Positions 52,502 to 55,968 of a stretch of 55,968 nt of DNA are shown one piece after another. A model generated the notes under the pieces. That model saw nothing but the letters and a program-made list of their open reading frames with translations, was not told the DNA's origin and searched no databases. This DNA is from Candidatus Acetatifactor stercoripullorum. GTDB lineage: Bacteria > Bacillota > Clostridia > Lachnospirales > Lachnospiraceae. The stretch spans positions 1 to 55,968 of the forward strand of contig DXGH01000033.1 in NCBI GenBank assembly GCA_019114005.1. The letters run 5' to 3'. The translations under genes were made by a program, and so were the position numbers. Position 1 is the stretch's first letter. Each line of letters begins with the position of its first letter.

Positions 52502-52811
52502 TGAGATGGCAGAAAAGTTTCATCTTATCAAGTTGTTCATTATCAGGTCAATCTGACCAGATCCCCTCGCAAATCGCGGCAAAACGGGGCTGAATAACGA
52601 AGCAGGAAGGCGCTTGCTACACCACTACTATACCATTTTTTGAGAGTGCCTTGATGTGACGATTTTTATAGATGATACAAAAAGTGGCGGTATTCCTTAA
52701 TAGGAGTATCGCTGCTTGCTGTATGCGGTGAATATGTATCTTGAGCAAATGCTCATGTGCCATAAAGTAACACAATAATTTGATAGACAGCCTTACTATT
52801 CCGCAGATTGA
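52502..52811. other. Gene-free remnant stretch before the recombinase fragment
   Basis: About 310 bp without a convincing gene. Its last third holds direct-repeat copy 2 (52749-52803). Nothing else is recognisable; stops in all frames suggest decayed mobile-element DNA. Confidence 0.5.
52749..52803. repeat. Imperfect direct repeat, copy 2
   Basis: About 55 bases matching copy 1 at 50824-50882 in the same direction, with small gaps. The two copies enclose the MarR and hydrolase genes. It ends 9 bases before the recombinase remnant. Confidence 0.7.
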
Positions 52812-53225
52812 GTCCCAAAAAGCTTGACCACTACAGAAGAACTGGAGGTTGTGGTGGGGCTGGTGGGACGGTGCATGGCAGAGAACGCCCGGACGGCTCT
52901 CGACCAGGATGAATATACCGAGCGATACAATGGGCTGGTCAGCCGCTATGAAACGGTCAAGACGCGGTTCGATGAAGTGACTCAGGCGATTGCCGGCAAA
53001 GCCGACCGAAAGAAGCTGCTGGAGCAGTTTCTGCACACGGTGGAGACACAGGAGCCGGTTACACAGTTTGGTGAGCGGCTGTGGTTAAGCCTGGTGGATT
53101 TCGTGACGGTTTACAGTGAGAAGGATATCCGAGTGACATTCAAGGATGGAACGGAGATACAGGCACAAAAGAATATGATATATAGAAGCGGCGACTTTGA
53201 GGTGTTCTGCAAAGCCGCCGCTTAA
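52812..53225 (+). pseudogene. Serine site-specific recombinase, C-terminal remnant
   Basis: About 137 codons of the C-terminal part of a large serine recombinase of the type that moves clostridial transposons. Seen: LTTTEELEVVVGLVGRC, LDQDEYTERYNGLVSRYETVKTRFDEV, LWLSLVDFVTVYSEKDIRVTFKDGTEI. The catalytic N-terminal resolvase domain and zinc ribbon are missing; an in-frame stop lies just upstream and nothing matching is found further left. It cannot be active and marks a decayed element. Confidence 0.75.
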
Positions 53226-53319
53226 CGATTTAAATTGCATATTGGGTTTTGCAGAATCTTATTGCACTTTTCATAAATTTTATATGTTGTAGCAGCACTC
53301 ATTGCTGTCGTCCTTTGAT

Positions 53320-53341
53320 CGCCTGCCAGCAAAGGCGGGCG
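53320..53341. other. GC-rich hairpin in element remnant
   Basis: An 8-bp stem with one T-G pair (CGCCTGCC / GGCGGGCG), loop AGCAAA, no T run. It lies in the gene-free stretch between the recombinase remnant and the insertion sequence. Function unknown; the stretch looks like non-coding mobile-element sequence. Confidence 0.4.
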
Positions 53342-53359
53342 GGGCTGTCAACGGCGGGT

Positions 53360-53368
53360 GCATATGCA
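53360..53368. repeat. Target site duplication, left copy
   Basis: GCATATGCA, repeated exactly at 55007-55015 on the other side of the insertion sequence. Confidence 0.85.
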
Positions 53369-53462
53369 CAGTTTTGAAAGGTAAATAACTTCATATCCTG
53401 TCACTCTCTTCTGAATTCCTTTTTTCAGGTCTTATTCAGATATTTTATGGAAATTTGAAAAG

Positions 53463-53524
53463 TTATCCACATTTCAGGCCTCTTTTTCCCTGCTCTTTCT
53501 CTTTTTGTGGATAAGTTTTTCCTT
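53463..53524. promoter_or_regulatory. Inverted pair of DnaA boxes inside the insertion sequence
   Basis: TTATCCACA at 53463-53471 and TGTGGATAA at 53516-53524 are both exact DnaA-box consensus, in opposite directions, between the transposase stop and the left end. They could also pair as a stem with a 44-nt loop and act as a terminator for the transposase gene. Confidence 0.5.
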
Positions 53525-53565
53525 TTCCCTCTTGGCAGGCATCCCTTCTTTCTGCTATACTTACT

Positions 53566-54900
53566 CTAGTCGGCTGGTACGCTTTGCGTATCATTCCTTC
53601 TTATATCTTCCCTCTCTGTTTTCTGCTCGCCAAAGCTTTTCAACAGGTCGGAAGATATATTTTTTTGTCTCTTCCTTATCCCTCCTGTTTCCAGTACGAA
53701 CCATTCATACAGCTGCTTCACCATATCTGATATCTGCGTCATCAGGTAATGGTTCTTCATCGCTTCCGCATTATGGCTGCACGCATGCGTGATATCTCCC
53801 TGCCAGTTCTTCTGGCGGTTGAATCCTTCATTTTCTATTTTCCACCGTTTCCTCCCCGCTTTCACTACCTTTTCCGCATTCTTTTCTGTGATCCTCATAT
53901 CCGTCAGAAACTGGTATTCTTTCCCTGCCTTTTTCCCCTTTTCCTCTGCTTCCTCCCAATACCTCACCATGTTTACAGGCTTTCCTCTATAATCAATCTC
54001 ATTGACGAATTCCGCATGCCCAGACCTCCCTTTTTCCGGGATTTTCTCATACTCCTCCGTGACGCCCGGGATACTCCCGCTTTTATACCGGATGATAAAT
54101 CCCCAGCCATTCCCACGGCAGAGATCCATCACCGGTTCCGATGCGTACAGGCTGTCCGCCAGCAGGATCAGCGGCAGACGCGGGAATGCCTTCTTTATCT
54201 TCCCTGCCAGCCTTTGAAACGCTTTGGTTTCACAATCCTGTTTCCTTTCTTCCTCCCCCATGTTTTTCTGTCTCTCCGCGTCCTCCCCGTTGTTCTCTAT
54301 GAATTCGCTTCCTATGCTTACGACCAGCTTTTCCCCAAGTACGATTTTGGCCTCCAGTACATCGCAATGGTAACTGACCGTTTCTTCTTCTGTCCCTTTC
54401 TTATAATGCCGTTCCAGGCATCCCTCATGCAGCTTCCGCCTCCCTGAGTATGTCTGCGTCCCGTCTACGATCACAAGCCACTTCTTCCGGAATCTCGCAT
54501 CATAAAACGCTTTGCTGCGGATCAGCCCATAGACCTGTTTCTGCTGCACTTTCTGCAGTTCTTCCGGATCCAGCCTTTCAAAATATTCATTGACCGTGAC
54601 CCCATGCGGCAGGAATTCCTTTTCCTTTCCACCCATAAACTGGTACAGGTTTTTCACAACCTGGTCCTTATTGAATTCGTCTGTCATGGCCTGCATGCTC
54701 GTGATACCGGCGATCCCTTTATAAAACACGGTACCCAGCAGCTCCCTGTTGGAATAGTCCGTATAACTGGGGTTGCGCGGATCCTTTGTGTCTGCAAAAT
54801 CCCGGAACAGGTCCGGGCAGTATTTCTGCCTGACTTTATTACATTCCATGGCCGGATCCTTTTCCAGCTTCCTGCGGACTCTGTCTTCTCTTCTGCCCAT
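53566..54900 (-). CDS. DDE transposase (IS4-superfamily type)
   Basis: A 444-residue transposase. Candidate catalytic acids are the D of WLVIVDGTQTYSG, the D of LILLADSLYASEPV and the E of RKRWKIENEGFNRQKNWQ, which resembles the Y-R-E-K block of IS4 relatives but with one extra residue. The frame is intact from start to stop. The protein is highly charged, as usual for DNA-binding transposases, and its codon use differs from chromosomal neighbours. Ends and target duplication are intact, so it may be active or recently so. Confidence 0.85.
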   Translation of the reverse strand: MGRREDRVRRKLEKDPAMECNKVRQKYCPDLFRDFADTKDPRNPSYTDYSNRELLGTVFYKGIAGITSMQAMTDEFNKDQVVKNLYQFMGGKEKEFLPHGVTVNEYFERLDPEELQKVQQKQVYGLIRSKAFYDARFRKKWLVIVDGTQTYSGRRKLHEGCLERHYKKGTEEETVSYHCDVLEAKIVLGEKLVVSIGSEFIENNGEDAERQKNMGEEERKQDCETKAFQRLAGKIKKAFPRLPLILLADSLYASEPVMDLCRGNGWGFIIRYKSGSIPGVTEEYEKIPEKGRSGHAEFVNEIDYRGKPVNMVRYWEEAEEKGKKAGKEYQFLTDMRITEKNAEKVVKAGRKRWKIENEGFNRQKNWQGDITHACSHNAEAMKNHYLMTQISDMVKQLYEWFVLETGGIRKRQKNISSDLLKSFGEQKTEREDIRRNDTQSVPAD

Positions 54901-55006
54901 AACTTCTCCTTTGCGAAAAAATTTTTTTATATTTTATCATCTTTTTCCGCAAAAGGGCTTGTTTTCAGGATTTTTTGTGCGAATTATTTTTTTCCTTTCA
55001 GAACTG

Positions 55007-55015
55007 GCATATGCA
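55007..55015. repeat. Target site duplication, right copy
   Basis: GCATATGCA directly behind the right end of the insertion sequence, identical to 53360-53368. Confidence 0.85.
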
Positions 55016-55016
55016 C

Positions 55017-55056
55017 CGTTTATCTTGACCATTGACTGGCTCGGCTGGCTTTGCTA
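55017..55056 (-). repeat. Inverted repeat copy of a mobile-element end segment (right)
   Basis: Minus-strand sequence beginning TAGCAAAGCCAGCCGAGCC, 37 of 40 identical to 51443-51482. It lies directly behind the stop of the ABC-2 permease gene. Confidence 0.65.
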
Positions 55057-55067
55057 ATATTTCGATT

Positions 55068-55706
55068 TTACAAATCAACTTTTTCAAAACGTTTTGCGGA
55101 AATTCGATACGCTAATGGAACAAATACGCCATAGCAGACAATCCCGACTATTAAAATCGGCAACTGTATCAGCAAATGCTCTGGCTGGTAGCTATCCATC
55201 CAAACAAGCGCGGGGATGTAGGAAGTGGCTTCTATCGCTACCATGAGAAAAACCATAGGAATTGCTGCAAGGATAAATGATTTTCCGACTTTGTAACCGC
55301 TTTTATAAAATGCCGTGAGAAATACCAAGTCGAACACCGCATATAAGATAAGTCCAAAACCATACCATGCAACGGTTGCGTCTAAACCTACGGGGTTATT
55401 TGCTATATTCATGGTATTTCGCAAAAATGCAAAAGGGATAGAAAAAAGCAGTTGAAATAGCTGAAAGAAAACGACAAGCAGGCATTTCCCCAGAACACTT
55501 TCCCGTTTTGTTACTGGTAAAACGGCTGTGAACCAGACATCATTTGTTTCTCGTGCATTTAAAAAAGTGATGTAAGGTGCTAAACAGCCAAACATAAAAA
55601 TTACACTGTAAGGATAGGACGGCACCAGAACCAGACAGCCCAAAAAGGCAAAAACAATCGAGGTTGGGTGGGCAACAAGCCTCATTTCCTTATACAGTAA
55701 TGTCAT
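55068..55706 (-). CDS. ABC-2 type transporter permease
   Basis: About 212 residues with six likely membrane segments (SIVFAFLGCLVLVPSYPYSVIFMFGCLAPYITF, LVVFFQLFQLLFSIPFAF, WYGFGLILYAVFDLVFLTAFY, ILAAIPMVFLMVAIEA, LIQLPILIVGIVCYGVFVPLAY). The short PVTKRESVLGKCLL loop after the second segment is typical of ABC-2 permeases. AAAGGAG lies before the chosen ATG; a GTG four codons earlier is possible. It overlaps the upstream ATPase gene by 17 bases, so the two form an exporter. Substrate unknown. Confidence 0.82.
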   Translation of the reverse strand: MTLLYKEMRLVAHPTSIVFAFLGCLVLVPSYPYSVIFMFGCLAPYITFLNARETNDVWFTAVLPVTKRESVLGKCLLVVFFQLFQLLFSIPFAFLRNTMNIANNPVGLDATVAWYGFGLILYAVFDLVFLTAFYKSGYKVGKSFILAAIPMVFLMVAIEATSYIPALVWMDSYQPEHLLIQLPILIVGIVCYGVFVPLAYRISAKRFEKVDL

Positions 55707-55968
55707 CGTCCCATTCACTCCTTTCTGTACGCAGCATAATTTCTTCCAAAGTGAGCGGCCCCGAATCATCTGGGGTTTTCAAATGCTCAAAGGAACGCAA
55801 AAATGTATCTTTATCTGCGCTTTGCAATATCCGCCCGTTCTGAATATAGGTAATATCATCTGTACATCTATCCAAATCAGAAGTAATATGTGTAGAAAAT
55901 AAAATAGAACATTTTTCGCTTTTCACAATTTGCCGGAAAATATGAAGCAGCTCCTCACGGGATACCGG
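55690..55968 (-). CDS. ABC transporter ATP-binding protein, C-terminal end (cut by window edge)
   Basis: The last 92 codons of an ABC ATPase; the frame is still open at the window edge. The H-loop histidine is visible in ILFSTHITSDLDRCTDDITYIQNGRI, as is the usual end region LTLEEIMLR. The Walker motifs lie outside. Its 3' end overlaps the ABC-2 permease gene. Arrangement fits the ATPase/permease exporter pairs often preceded by a GntR-type regulator, which could lie just outside. Confidence 0.85.
   Translation of the reverse strand, partial: PVSREELLHIFRQIVKSEKCSILFSTHITSDLDRCTDDITYIQNGRILQSADKDTFLRSFEHLKTPDDSGPLTLEEIMLRTERSEWDDDITV

Larger units (their letters stand above)
53369..55006 (-). 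mobile_element. Complete insertion sequence, 1638 bp
   Basis: The ends are CAGTTTTGAAAGG (left) and, read inward from the right, CAGTTCTGAAAGG: a 13-bp terminal inverted repeat with one mismatch, continuing to 17 of 20 matches. Both sides carry the 9-bp duplication GCATATGCA. One transposase gene fills most of it. The left non-coding arm (197 bp) has two inverted DnaA boxes. The removed-insertion sequence restores a 14-bp palindrome, GGTGCATATGCACC, as target. The exact IS family is not certain. Confidence 0.88.

Noticed and set aside
53749..54447. 232-codon plus-strand frame opposite the transposase
   Set aside because: F-, P- and R-rich translation typical of the complement of a K/E-rich gene.
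1..55968. CRISPR arrays, rRNA or tRNA genes
   Set aside because: No regularly spaced repeats and no recognisable tRNA cloverleaf or rRNA segment were seen in the gaps; short ncRNAs cannot be excluded by eye.

Overview
The window looks like a piece of chromosome from a spore-forming, Gram-positive gut-type anaerobe of the Lachnospiraceae/Clostridia. The reasons are a complete spoIIAA-spoIIAB-sigF operon, five spoVA genes, strong AGGAGG-type ribosome binding sites, moderate GC, two chemoreceptors, a DUF5721-like protein and clostridial-style arg and com genes. About 51 protein genes or gene remnants are described. I found no rRNA, tRNA or CRISPR array.

Layout. 0-2.3 kb: the 3' end of folC, a 50-residue overlapping gene and a membrane TPR protein, closed by a 13-bp-stem terminator. 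2.3-5.3 kb: the forespore sigma operon spoIIAA-spoIIAB-sigF, then a membrane-anchored GH25 lysozyme. 5.4-11.4 kb: two chemoreceptors, an acyl-CoA thioesterase, spoVAB-spoVAA on the minus strand and spoVAC. 11.5-20.4 kb: a heterodimeric ABC exporter, a Ca-type P-ATPase and a GH2 glycosidase. 20.5-28.5 kb: trpS, an SH3 surface protein, spoVAD, a small unknown protein, ridA, aroK, spoVAE, an LtaS-type sulfatase-fold transferase and a DUF5721-like protein. 28.6-33.6 kb: degV, nagB-nagA divergent from an RpiR regulator, a LytTR regulator and a DUF1294 protein. 33.6-43.2 kb: argG, a divergent SGNH hydrolase, and the operon argC-(prolyl-tRNA deacylase)-(GNAT)-argJ-argB-argD-(solute-binding protein), then a YdcZ-type transporter. 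43.6-50.7 kb: comEA, a response regulator/kinase/GerMN-lipoprotein triplet, comEC and, convergently, holA. 50.8-56.0 kb: an AT-richer accessory island with a MarR regulator, an alpha/beta hydrolase, a serine-recombinase remnant, a complete 1638-bp insertion sequence with a 9-bp target duplication, and the end of an ABC-2 transporter operon that runs off the window.

How the parts fit. The spoIIA and spoVA genes, which sit side by side in Bacillus, are all here and keep the order AA-AB-AC-AD-AE along the map. They have been pulled apart over about 18 kb by unrelated genes, and AA/AB face the other way. spoVAC, spoVAD and possibly spoVAE each have their own candidate forespore promoter, which would explain how they stay co-expressed. 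The arg genes have ArgR-like boxes at argG and argC. The kinase triplet resembles the actinobacterial MtrA-MtrB-LpqB arrangement. The island at the right end holds degenerate repeats typical of integrated clostridial mobile elements. All calls are by eye; no database search was run.
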